From Bacilli bacterium (GTDB lineage: Bacteria; Bacillota_I; Bacilli_A; RFN20; CAG-826), in assembly GCA_017651565.1 (NCBI GenBank), contig JAGCCQ010000026.1, positions 1-32,923 of the forward strand: 32,923 bases of DNA. The letters run 5' to 3'. This document shows positions 15,139 to 22,611 of this stretch, piece by piece. Positions within the stretch are counted from its first letter, which is position 1. Each line of letters begins with the position of its first letter. Both the position numbers and the translations under genes were made by a program. The notes under the pieces are model-generated. The model did no database searches, was not told the DNA's origin, and worked only from the letters and a program-made list of their open reading frames with translations.

Positions 15139-15593
15139 TGAGAGTTATCCTTTCTACTGTCCTTGATGCATCTGTAACTATTGAAGGTAGAACTGTCGGC
15201 CAAATTGGTCGTGGCTATCTACTTTTAGTTGGTTTTACTGATGGAGATGATAAAGAAATTGTTTCTAAAATGGTTGATAAGATTCTCTCTTTGAGAGTAT
15301 TCCCTGATGAACACGGAATGATTAATATTTCTCTTCAAGATGTTAAAGGTGGAATCCTTAGTGTATCTCAATTCACTTTATATGCAGATGCTGCCAAAGG
15401 CAGACGTCCTTCATTTGTGTACGCATTAAGACCAGGTGAAGCTGAACCGTTATATGATTATTTCAACACCCTTTTAGAAGAAAGATTTGGACCAATTTCT
15501 ACTGGAATCTTCGGTGCTGATATGAAAGTAAATTCAACTAATGATGGTCCATTTACACTCATTTTAGATAGTAAGGAATTGTTTAAAGAATGA
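15138..15593 (+). CDS. dtd: D-aminoacyl-tRNA deacylase
   Basis: 151 aa. The enzyme removes D-amino acids and mischarged glycine from tRNAs. The two family motifs are SQFTLYAD, then KGRRPSF, and the Gly-cisPro motif within NDGPFTL near the C-terminus. The N-terminal MRVILSTVLDASV differs from the common MRxVxQRVxxASV by loss of the QR pair. An AGAGG at about 15123-15127 serves as SD. The gene overlaps pdp by 1 nt and mnmA by 4 nt (ATGA), so translation is likely coupled. Confidence 0.94.
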   Translation: MRVILSTVLDASVTIEGRTVGQIGRGYLLLVGFTDGDDKEIVSKMVDKILSLRVFPDEHGMINISLQDVKGGILSVSQFTLYADAAKGRRPSFVYALRPGEAEPLYDYFNTLLEERFGPISTGIFGADMKVNSTNDGPFTLILDSKELFKE

Positions 15594-16720
15594 AAAAAGT
15601 TTTGTTGGGTTTATCAGGTGGCGTTGATAGCGCTGTTGCTGCTCATTTATTGCTTAAGCAAGGTTATGATGTAACTGGCTGTTTTATGCGTAACTGGGAT
15701 GCTTTAGCAGAAGGTGATTATCTTGGTAACCCAACAATTAATAATTCTCAATGCCCACAAGAAAAAGACTACGATGATGCAGTTGCAGTTGCTAAAAAGT
15801 TGGGCATTAAATTTATTAGAATCGATTACATCAAAGAGTATTGGGACAATGTTTTCTCTTATTTAATAAGAGAGTATGAATGTGGAAGAACTCCGAATCC
15901 TGATATTTTCTGCAATAAATACATTAAGTTTGGTCCATTCTTAAAATACGCTAGAGAGAACGGCTATGACTATATTGCAATGGGCCATTACGCAAAGCGT
16001 GTGGACAAAGATGGCAAGACTTATTTAGCTAAGTGTTACGACCAAAATAAAGACCAAACATACTTCTTATCTCAAATTGATCAATCACAAGTTTCTTTCT
16101 GTTTATTCCCTTTAGGGGATATTGATAAGACCGAAGTTAGAGAGGTAGCTCACTCACTCGATTTAGAGTCTGTTATGGACAAGAAAGACTCAACTGGCGT
16201 GTGCTTTATCGGAGAGAGAAACTTCAAAGAATTCTTAAAGAATTACATCCCTGCGCAAAACGGAGATATCGTTGATATTGAAACCGGTAGAGTTATTGGA
16301 CATCACGAAGGTGCAATGTATTACACAATAGGTCAAAGAAAAGGTTTAGGTATTGGTGGCATTAGTGGTGAAGAAGCTAAGGGATGGTTTGTTGTTAAAA
16401 AAGACATCAAGAAGAATATTGTTTACTGTACAAGTGGAGATGAATCCGACTGGTTACTCTCTGATTCTTGTACAATTACAAATCTAAACTGGATTACTTA
16501 TTTACCAACACTTAACAAAGTTATAGGTGCAAAATTTAGATATAGACAACCTGATAATGAAGTCAAAATTGTGGAACTTGGAGACAATTACGCAAAGATT
16601 GAATTCGTTAAACCAATTAAGGCAGTTACGCCTGGCCAAGCAGCTGTTTTCTATGATGATGGAATATGTCTTGGTGGAGGTTTAATTGATAAAGTTTATT
16701 ACAAAGGAAAGGAAAGATAA
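15590..16720 (+). CDS. mnmA: tRNA-specific 2-thiouridylase
   Basis: 376 aa. MnmA thiolates U34 of Lys, Glu and Gln tRNAs using ATP and a persulphide sulphur. The PP-loop SGGVDS is at residues 9-14. The catalytic cysteines are C108 (NPDIFCNKYIKF) and C205 (STGVCFIGER). The motif YYTIGQRKGLGIGG and the C-terminal beta-barrel region are intact. It overlaps dtd by 4 nt and is followed by an intrinsic terminator, so it ends the operon. The cysteine desulphurase donor is not in the window. Confidence 0.95.
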   Translation: MKKVLLGLSGGVDSAVAAHLLLKQGYDVTGCFMRNWDALAEGDYLGNPTINNSQCPQEKDYDDAVAVAKKLGIKFIRIDYIKEYWDNVFSYLIREYECGRTPNPDIFCNKYIKFGPFLKYARENGYDYIAMGHYAKRVDKDGKTYLAKCYDQNKDQTYFLSQIDQSQVSFCLFPLGDIDKTEVREVAHSLDLESVMDKKDSTGVCFIGERNFKEFLKNYIPAQNGDIVDIETGRVIGHHEGAMYYTIGQRKGLGIGGISGEEAKGWFVVKKDIKKNIVYCTSGDESDWLLSDSCTITNLNWITYLPTLNKVIGAKFRYRQPDNEVKIVELGDNYAKIEFVKPIKAVTPGQAAVFYDDGICLGGGLIDKVYYKGKER

Positions 16721-16740
16721 TTAATCTTTTCTTTTTATTT
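16707..16740 (+). terminator. Intrinsic terminator after mnmA
   Basis: The core stem GGAAAGAT (16711-16718) pairs with ATCTTTTC (16724-16731), extended by A-T pairs, with the loop AATTA. A T-rich tail follows. The mnmA stop lies in the 5' half of the loop. Confidence 0.75.
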
Positions 16741-16747
16741 TTAGTGT

Positions 16748-16968
16748 GATAAATTACTAGCAGCAGGAAAAGAATCTATTGATTCCTTACTAGAGAGCGC
16801 TACATGGTGGAAATGCGTTAAGGATAAATAGTGGGCTACTTCCGAAGTATCAGGGTAATGCCTGACGTCTCAATACGTTAGTTTGAAAATTAAGAGCGTA
16901 ACACAATAGTGTGCGAAATAGGATGGTAACGCGGTTATTAATCGTTCCTAGTTTCTAGGAACTTTTTT
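16748..16968 (+). promoter_or_regulatory. T-box riboswitch controlling alaS
   Basis: This leader fills the only long non-coding gap. Stem I features are visible: GATAAATTACTAG at the 5' end, AGAGAG (16794 region), GGTGGAAAT in the distal loop, and ACTA/TAGT closing pairs. The probable specifier is GCT (Ala) at 16835-16837, followed by A. The T-box core is AGGATGGTAACGCGG from 16920. The antiterminator pairs AGGA (16920-16923) with TCCT (16946-16949) and GCG (16931-16933) with CGT (16943-16945), leaving the 7-nt bulge TGGTAAC. The bulge base T927 can pair with discriminator A73 of tRNA-Ala. Uncharged tRNA-Ala should favour read-through. No clear promoter was identified upstream. Confidence 0.9.
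16944..16968 (+). terminator. T-box terminator hairpin
   Basis: A perfect 8-bp stem GTTCCTAG/CTAGGAAC with a TTT loop and a run of six T. Its 5' arm overlaps the antiterminator partner CGTTCCT, so the two structures are mutually exclusive. Confidence 0.9.
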
Positions 16969-16989
16969 ATTTATTTGGAGGTAAAGAGC

Positions 16990-19596
16990 ATGAAATACAT
17001 GACTTCAACTGAAATTAGACAAATGTGGTTAGACTTCTTTAAGAGCAAAGGTCACCATGTAGAACAAGGAGCAAGCTTAATTCCTAAGAATGATCCAACT
17101 TTATTATGGATTAACGCAGGTGTTGCTGCTTTAAAGAAATATTTTGATGGTAGTGAAATTCCGCCTTCAAGAAGAATTACAAACGCACAAAAATGTATTA
17201 GAACTAACGATATTGAAAATGTTGGTGACGCAACTCACCATACATTCTTTGAAATGTTAGGTAACTTCTCAATTGGTGATTACTTTAGAAAAGAAGTAAT
17301 TCCATGGGCTGTTGAACTTTTAACAAGTGAAAAGTGGTTTGGTTTTCCAAAGGAAAAACTTTATATGACATATCATCCAGATGATTTAGAAACAAAGAAA
17401 TGCTGGATGGATGCAGGTATTGAAGAAAGTCACTTAATTAAGAAAGAAGATAACTTCTGGGAAATCGGTGAAGGTCCATGTGGTCCTGATACTGAAGTTC
17501 ACTTCGATAGAGGTGAAGCATTCGACCCAGATCATATCGGAATTAAATTACTTGAAGACGATATGGAAGGTAATTTCAGATATGTTGAAATCTGGAATAT
17601 CGTTTTTTCACAATTCAACTCAGAACCAGGTAAAAAGAGAAGTGAATATAAAGAACTTCCAAGCAAAAACATCGATACAGGTGCTGGCTTAGAAAGATTT
17701 GTTAACGTTATTCAAGGCAAAGAAACTAACTTTGAAACTGACTTATTCTGGCCAACAATCGAAGCTACACAAGAATTATCTGGTAAGAAATACGAGGATA
17801 ACAAACGTGCTTTTAGAGTTATCGCAGACCACATTAGAGCAATCACATTCGCTACAAGCGATGGTGAAATGTTCTCTAACGAAGGTAGAGGCTACGTTTT
17901 ACGTAGATTATTAAGACGTGCGGAGAGATTTGGAAGAGTTTTAGGAATTACTAAACCTTTCTTATATACACTCGTTGACGTCGTCGTTAAGAAGATGGAT
18001 TCATACTATCCATACTTAGACGAAAAGAAAGATTTCGTAAGTAAGATTATCAAAGCTGAAGAAGAAAAATTCTTAAAGACATTAGATAATGGTGAAGCTT
18101 TATTAAAGAAAGAAATCGCTAATTCTAAAGTTCTTTCAGGTGAATCTATGTTCAAACTTTATGATACATATGGTTTCCCAAAAGAATTAACAATGGAAAT
18201 TTGTGAAGAATCTGGTGTCAAAGTTGATTTAGAAGTCTTCGAAAAATTAATGAAAGAACAAAAAGATAGAGCAAGAGCTGCAAGAAGTGACGCTCAATCT
18301 ATGAATAAACAATCTAAAGATTTAATGGATTGCACTGTTAAGAGCGAATTCACTTATGGTTCAACTCCAATTGAAGCTAAAGTTGTCGCTATGTTTAAAG
18401 ATGGCGAAAAAGTTGATGTTATTGATGGTGAAGGTGATGTCATCTTTGATAAGACAATTTTCTACGCTGAAAGTGGCGGCCAAGTTTGTGATACTGGCGA
18501 AGTTGAAAACGGTAACGCAAACGCTAGAGTTACAAATGTAACTAAGGCTCCAAATAAGCAACATTTACACCATGTAGTTTTAACCTACGGAGAAATCAAA
18601 GTAGGCGATACATTTACATTAAAAATTGATGAACAAAAGAGAAAAAATATTGCACGCAACCACTCAAGTGTTCACCTCTTACAAGAAGCTTTAATGGAAG
18701 TTTTAGGTGATCACATTGCTCAACAAGGTAGCTATGTAACTGCCGAATATTCTCACTTCGATTTCAATCACTTCGAAAAGATTACAAGTGAACAACTTGC
18801 TGAAGTTGAAAGAAAAGTTAATAACTGGATCAATCAAGGCATTGCAGGAGAAACAAAAGTTCTTCCAATCGAAGAAGCTAAAAAGCTCGGTGCAAAAGCA
18901 TTATTTGATGAAAAATATGGCGATGTCGTTAGAGTTGTTTGCTTCGGCGATGTAAGTAGAGAATTTTGTGGTGGTACTCACGTAACAAATACTGCTGATA
19001 TCGGTTGTTTCGTTATTGAATATGAAGAATCAGTCGCAGCAGGAATTCGTAGAATTCAAGCTAGAACATCATATGGTGCTTATGAATTATTAAAAGCACG
19101 TGAAACTTTATTAGCAAGAGCTAGCGGTTCATTAGGTGTTGCTTCGTATCAAGAAGTTAATCCAAAACTCAATTCTTTAATCGCCGAAAAAGACGCATTA
19201 AAGAAACAAGTTGAAACACTCAACAATAAACTTGCTAGTGCATCTGCAAAGAGCTTAATAAACGAATACAAAGATGTTAATGATTATAAAGTTTTAACTA
19301 AGTTTGTCAGTGGTGCTTCAAGAGCTAACTTAATGTCATTAGTTGATATGCTTAAAAATGGTGTTGATAACTATGTCATTGCTTTAGTTGGTGAAGAAAA
19401 TGGAACTTACCCAATCGTAGTTGCTTGTTCACAAAAAGCAGTCAAAGCAGGACTCATGGCTGGTAACTTAGTAAGAGAAGTTGCAAATAACCTACAAGGT
19501 TCAGGCGGTGGTAGACCAGATATGGCTAGCGGCGCTGGTAAAAATATCGATAAGATTGATGCTGCATTTGAAGCAGTTATGGCTAAGGTAAAATAA
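16990..19596 (+). CDS. alaS: Alanyl-tRNA synthetase
   Basis: 868 aa, the normal length for bacterial AlaRS. The class II catalytic domain starts at the N-terminus (TSTEIRQMWLDFFKSKGH and, later, the HHTFFEMLGNFSIGDYF motif). The editing domain has its zinc ligands H558xxxH562 and C660xxxH664 (CGGTH). A DHHA1-type C-terminal domain ends with GSGGGRPDMASGAGK. The start is ATG 16990, with GGAGG at 16977-16981, 8 nt upstream; an in-frame TTG at 16975 overlaps that SD. Expression is set by the T-box just upstream. Its stop shares one base with the ruvX start. Confidence 0.97.
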   Translation: MKYMTSTEIRQMWLDFFKSKGHHVEQGASLIPKNDPTLLWINAGVAALKKYFDGSEIPPSRRITNAQKCIRTNDIENVGDATHHTFFEMLGNFSIGDYFRKEVIPWAVELLTSEKWFGFPKEKLYMTYHPDDLETKKCWMDAGIEESHLIKKEDNFWEIGEGPCGPDTEVHFDRGEAFDPDHIGIKLLEDDMEGNFRYVEIWNIVFSQFNSEPGKKRSEYKELPSKNIDTGAGLERFVNVIQGKETNFETDLFWPTIEATQELSGKKYEDNKRAFRVIADHIRAITFATSDGEMFSNEGRGYVLRRLLRRAERFGRVLGITKPFLYTLVDVVVKKMDSYYPYLDEKKDFVSKIIKAEEEKFLKTLDNGEALLKKEIANSKVLSGESMFKLYDTYGFPKELTMEICEESGVKVDLEVFEKLMKEQKDRARAARSDAQSMNKQSKDLMDCTVKSEFTYGSTPIEAKVVAMFKDGEKVDVIDGEGDVIFDKTIFYAESGGQVCDTGEVENGNANARVTNVTKAPNKQHLHHVVLTYGEIKVGDTFTLKIDEQKRKNIARNHSSVHLLQEALMEVLGDHIAQQGSYVTAEYSHFDFNHFEKITSEQLAEVERKVNNWINQGIAGETKVLPIEEAKKLGAKALFDEKYGDVVRVVCFGDVSREFCGGTHVTNTADIGCFVIEYEESVAAGIRRIQARTSYGAYELLKARETLLARASGSLGVASYQEVNPKLNSLIAEKDALKKQVETLNNKLASASAKSLINEYKDVNDYKVLTKFVSGASRANLMSLVDMLKNGVDNYVIALVGEENGTYPIVVACSQKAVKAGLMAGNLVREVANNLQGSGGGRPDMASGAGKNIDKIDAAFEAVMAKVK

Positions 19597-20021
19597 TGAA
19601 GAAATACATTGGTCTCGATCTTGGAACTGTTACATTAGGAATCGCTAAAAGTGATGCTTTAGGATTCGTTCATCAAGTTGAAACTTTCAGATTCCCTAAA
19701 ACCCAATATGTTTTAGCTAGAAAAAGAGTATATGAACTCTGCGAAGAACTAGAAATTACAGATTTAGTCCTCGGACTACCTAAACATCTCAATAACACAG
19801 ATAGTGAAATGAGTAAGACTGTCGAACACTTTAGAGATGATTTAATTAGAGAACATCCAGAACTTACTGTAGAATTAGTAGATGAAAGATTATCTAGTGT
19901 AAGCGCTAATAACTTTATTTCTTTGAGCGGAATGAATCATCAACAAAGAAAGAATAATGTTGATGCAATTGCTGCCTCAATTATATTGGACACATATTTA
20001 CGTATGAAAGGAGTCAACTAA
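19596..20021 (+). CDS. ruvX: Putative pre-16S rRNA nuclease / Holliday junction resolvase-like YqgF
   Basis: 141 aa with an RNase H-like fold. The N-terminal strand holds the first acidic residue (IGLDLGTVTLGIA). VDERLSS and the C-terminal VDAIAASIILDTYL supply the other catalytic acids. YqgF matures the 5' end of 16S rRNA in E. coli, and a resolvase role has also been proposed. It follows alaS with a 1-nt overlap and precedes yrzB, the conserved Bacillota order. Confidence 0.93.
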   Translation: MKKYIGLDLGTVTLGIAKSDALGFVHQVETFRFPKTQYVLARKRVYELCEELEITDLVLGLPKHLNNTDSEMSKTVEHFRDDLIREHPELTVELVDERLSSVSANNFISLSGMNHQQRKNNVDAIAASIILDTYLRMKGVN

Positions 20022-20022
20022 A

Positions 20023-20292
20023 ATGGAACTTAAAAACGATAACGAAATGGTAGTCACTGATAGTGAAGGTAAAGAGCATTTAATGCACATTCTCTTCACT
20101 TACGATAATGAAGAAAGAGGATGTTCGTATGTATTCTTCTATGAAGTCGGAGACAACGAAGAAAATGTCATCGCTATGAGATACTCAGAAGATGGTGAAC
20201 TTGAAGAAATCGATGACGACGAAGAATATGATGAAGTCGAGGAAGTCTTTAATGCTTGGCAAGACGATCCTAAGATTCAAGAAATCAAATAA
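20023..20292 (+). CDS. yrzB: DUF1292 family protein, YrzB-like
   Basis: 89 aa, strongly acidic at the C-terminus (EEIDDDEEYDEVEEVF), with the DUF1292 pattern of an N-terminal beta-rich half that reads like VVTDSEGKEHLMHILFTY. Function is unknown in the family. AGGAG about 10 nt before the ATG is the SD. It closes the alaS-ruvX-yrzB operon, and its stop abuts the stop of the convergent chrA gene. Confidence 0.88.
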   Translation: MELKNDNEMVVTDSEGKEHLMHILFTYDNEERGCSYVFFYEVGDNEENVIAMRYSEDGELEEIDDDEEYDEVEEVFNAWQDDPKIQEIK

Positions 20293-20856
20293 TTAGAAAA
20301 TAATTAAACCGAATAAGCCTGAAATCAATAGTAAGACTATTGGATTCATGGCTTTTTTTCTTTTGCACTTATAGATAAAGGCAAGCGAAACCAACATAAT
20401 AAACAATGTAAATGCTTCTATGTTAAATGTAGAAATTTTACCGCCATTATATGGAATGACTGCTTTAAATAAGAAAACAATTGCGGTAGAAAGAATAAGA
20501 GATAAAACAATTGGTCTAACACCAAAAAGTGCACCCTTAACAAACTTATTTGCTAAGAATTTATTTAAAATCATCGCAACAATTATGATGATGATTATTG
20601 AAGGAAGAATAACTCCAAGAGTTGCACAAACCGCGCCAAAGATTCCTCCTGTTTGACTTCCAACAAATGTCGCAATATTGATAGCGAATGGACCAGGAGT
20701 CATTTCAGAAACTGCAATAAAATTTTGAAGTTCTGATAGTTCCATCCAACCATGAGAAGTTACTTGCTCACTGATCATTGGAATCATTGCGTATCCTCCA
20801 CCAAAAGTGAAGAGACCAATCAAAAAGAAAGTGTAAAACAATGTTAAATAAATCAT
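20293..20856 (-). CDS. ChrA-family transporter, second half-size subunit
   Basis: 187 aa, hydrophobic, about five or six membrane segments. The ChrA signatures GLFTFGGGYAMIP (near residue 14) and MTPGPFAIN are present. Short-chain CHR proteins come in tandem pairs that together make the equivalent of full-length ChrA. It starts with a 4-nt overlap with the upstream paralogue. Known members export chromate, but substrates in anaerobes are mostly untested. The alaS-operon terminator is encoded within its 3' end on the opposite strand. Confidence 0.9.
   Translation of the reverse strand: MIYLTLFYTFFLIGLFTFGGGYAMIPMISEQVTSHGWMELSELQNFIAVSEMTPGPFAINIATFVGSQTGGIFGAVCATLGVILPSIIIIIIVAMILNKFLANKFVKGALFGVRPIVLSLILSTAIVFLFKAVIPYNGGKISTFNIEAFTLFIMLVSLAFIYKCKRKKAMNPIVLLLISGLFGLIIF
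20316..20359 (+). terminator. Intrinsic terminator of the alaS-ruvX-yrzB operon, inside chrA
   Basis: A long hairpin: 20316-20332 pairs with 20336-20353 around loop AAG, with one A-A mismatch, one T-G pair and one bulged T. It is followed by six T (20354-20359). It starts 24 nt after the yrzB stop, wholly within the antisense coding region of the ChrA gene. The minus strand lacks a matching T-run, so it acts in the plus direction. Confidence 0.85.
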
Positions 20857-21437
20857 TTTTTCTTTCCTTTCAATAAAACTTCAGTAACGATTCCAAAAAT
20901 AAATCCAAATAGGATTAGAATCAAAGTGAAAAACGGAATAGTTATTTCTAGGAAATAATTAGCCACCAAATACGATGTGAGAACAATAAATAAAATAGCG
21001 GTCGAAATATTTAATTTAATGCTCTTTTTGAGTTTGAAAAATGCATTAGCAATAAGAACAATAACACCAATTGATAATCCTTTAAAAATTGCTTTTACTG
21101 CACTTATTTGCATGAATTGTTCATAGAATAATGAGATGACAAAAATGATTGTAAATGATGGAAGAGCTAATCCTAATGTCGCAAAGATTGAACCTAAAAC
21201 GCCAGCTACTCTATAACCAATATACGTCGCTGCGTTAACTGCAATAGGCCCTGGCGTAGATTCTGCAATTGCGATGATATCTACGATTTCTTCTTCACTG
21301 ATCCAATGTTTCTTTTCAACAGTTTCTTTTTGAATTAGAGGAATCATTGCGTATCCTCCTCCAAAAGTAAATAAACCTATCCTCATGAAGGTCAACATTA
21401 GATCTATCAAATTTAAAAATTTGCTTCTCTTTTTCAC
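20853..21437 (-). CDS. ChrA-family transporter, first half-size subunit (GTG start)
   Basis: 194 aa with the same layout as its partner: a short basic N-terminus, GLFTFGGGYAMIP, STPGPIAVN, and about six membrane helices. The start is GTG at 21437: the next ATG (in LMLTFM) would cut into the first helix. A TATAAT ends 7 nt upstream and there is no SD. It overlaps the second half by 4 nt (ATGA), so the two subunits are made together. The chromate assignment is by family only. Confidence 0.88.
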   Translation of the reverse strand: MKKRSKFLNLIDLMLTFMRIGLFTFGGGYAMIPLIQKETVEKKHWISEEEIVDIIAIAESTPGPIAVNAATYIGYRVAGVLGSIFATLGLALPSFTIIFVISLFYEQFMQISAVKAIFKGLSIGVIVLIANAFFKLKKSIKLNISTAILFIVLTSYLVANYFLEITIPFFTLILILFGFIFGIVTEVLLKGKKK

Positions 21438-21444
21438 GATTTCA

Positions 21445-21450
21445 ATTATA
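21445..21450 (-). promoter_or_regulatory. -10 box of the chrA pair (leaderless type, GTG start)
   Basis: Minus-strand TATAAT, then TGAAATC (7 nt), then GTG. There is no SD. The -35 is weak (TTTATT with a 17-bp spacer). Confidence 0.55.
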
Positions 21451-21496
21451 TATGTTCGTCAAAATTAAATAAACTATGGAATAAATTAAGCGATAT

Positions 21497-21505
21497 TGTT
21501 ATAAT
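21497..21505 (+). promoter_or_regulatory. greA promoter, extended -10
   Basis: TGTTATAAT is a full extended -10 (TGn plus TATAAT). The leader is about 23 nt and carries AAAGGAAAA before ATG 21535. The -35 is poor, as is usual with an extended -10. Confidence 0.7.
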
Positions 21506-21534
21506 ATCGAGCGACAAATAAAAGGAAAATTATT

Positions 21535-22005
21535 ATGGCTGAAAAAATTAAATTAACAAAAGAAGGTTATAAGAAACAAGAAGAAAGATTAAGATTCTTA
21601 ATCGAAGTCGAAAGAGAAAACGTTAAGGTTCAATTAGCTGAAGCTCGTGCTCAAGGTGACTTATCCGAAAACGCTGACTACGATGCAGCTAGAGGCAGAC
21701 AAGCTGAAATCGAAGCTGAAATCAAAGAAATCGAATTCACATTAAATAACTGCGAAATCATTGATGGTAAAGCTTCAACAAAGAAAGTTGCTTTAGGTAG
21801 CACTGTTACAATTAGAAACATTGACAACGGCAAAGAAAGCACATTCATGATTGTTGGTACAGTTGAAAGTGATCCTGTAAATGGCAAAATTTCTAACGCT
21901 TGCCCATTAGGCGAAGCAATCGTTGGTAAAATGGTTGGTGACATCGTAGATGTCAAAGCTGTTAAACAATACAAAGTTGAAATCTTAAAAATCGAAATTA
22001 AATAA
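21535..22005 (+). CDS. greA: Transcription elongation factor GreA
   Basis: 156 aa. The N-terminal coiled coil carries the acidic tip motif LSENADYDAARGRQ, which enters the RNA polymerase secondary channel and stimulates cleavage of backtracked RNA. The C-terminal FKBP-like domain ends with PLGEAIVGKMVGD. It is codon-biased toward TTC, AAC and GAC compared with comEC, in line with high expression. Confidence 0.96.
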   Translation: MAEKIKLTKEGYKKQEERLRFLIEVERENVKVQLAEARAQGDLSENADYDAARGRQAEIEAEIKEIEFTLNNCEIIDGKASTKKVALGSTVTIRNIDNGKESTFMIVGTVESDPVNGKISNACPLGEAIVGKMVGDIVDVKAVKQYKVEILKIEIK

Positions 22006-22041
22006 ATTTTTTCACAAATTTTATCATATTTTTAAAAAATG

Positions 22042-22071
22042 CCTCCTCTATATAAGTAAGGAGGTTTTTTT
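22042..22071 (+). terminator. Terminator hairpin after greA that contains the comEA SD
   Basis: CCTCCT (22042-22047) pairs with AGGAGG (22059-22064) around an 11-nt loop, followed by seven T up to the ATG at 22072. The 3' arm is also the only SD of comEA. A -10-like TATAAG (22051-22056) lies in the loop. Confidence 0.7.
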
Positions 22072-22611
22072 ATGATCAAATTAATGATCGGCGCTATTTG
22101 CGTAGCGTTTATCGTTATCGTTGGATTTCTTGTAATCGACCCAGAAATTCAAGTCAATGATAACAACGTAGTAGAAGTTGCAGATGAATCTACAACTAGC
22201 AGAAAGTATTCAATCGAGGGGGAAATTAATAAGCCGGGTACTTATTCTTTTAATGATGCTCCTACAATGAATCAACTTATTTCAGCGGCTGGTGGATTAA
22301 CATCTAACGCAGATGAACGCACATATTACACAACATATGCGCTTACAGAAGGCAAAACTTATTATATTGCTAGTTTCTATGAATCCAGTGATTTATGCGG
22401 AAGTAATAGTATAGAAAAAGCAAATATTAATAAGGATGATGCTGAAAGATTATCTGAAATTAATGGCATTAGTAAAACAATTGCAACTTCAATAGTCTCT
22501 TATAGGACTGATAAAGGTGATTTTAAGTGCCTTGAAGATTTGCTTAATGTTTACGGCATAGGTAACGCTACATATCGTAAAATACGAAATTATGTAATTT
22601 TGCATGAATGA
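22072..22611 (+). CDS. comEA: Competence protein ComEA
   Basis: 179 aa. An N-terminal membrane anchor (residues 1-24) is followed by a short linker, an SLBB domain (SIEGEINKPGTYSF and MNQLISAAGGL, about 45-80), and two helix-hairpin-helix units (LSEINGISKTIATSIVSYR and LLNVYGIGNATYRKIRNY). ComEA binds incoming double-stranded DNA at the cell surface. AAGGAGG at 22058-22064 is the SD, inside a hairpin. The stop overlaps the comEC start by 4 nt. Confidence 0.92.
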   Translation: MIKLMIGAICVAFIVIVGFLVIDPEIQVNDNNVVEVADESTTSRKYSIEGEINKPGTYSFNDAPTMNQLISAAGGLTSNADERTYYTTYALTEGKTYYIASFYESSDLCGSNSIEKANINKDDAERLSEINGISKTIATSIVSYRTDKGDFKCLEDLLNVYGIGNATYRKIRNYVILHE

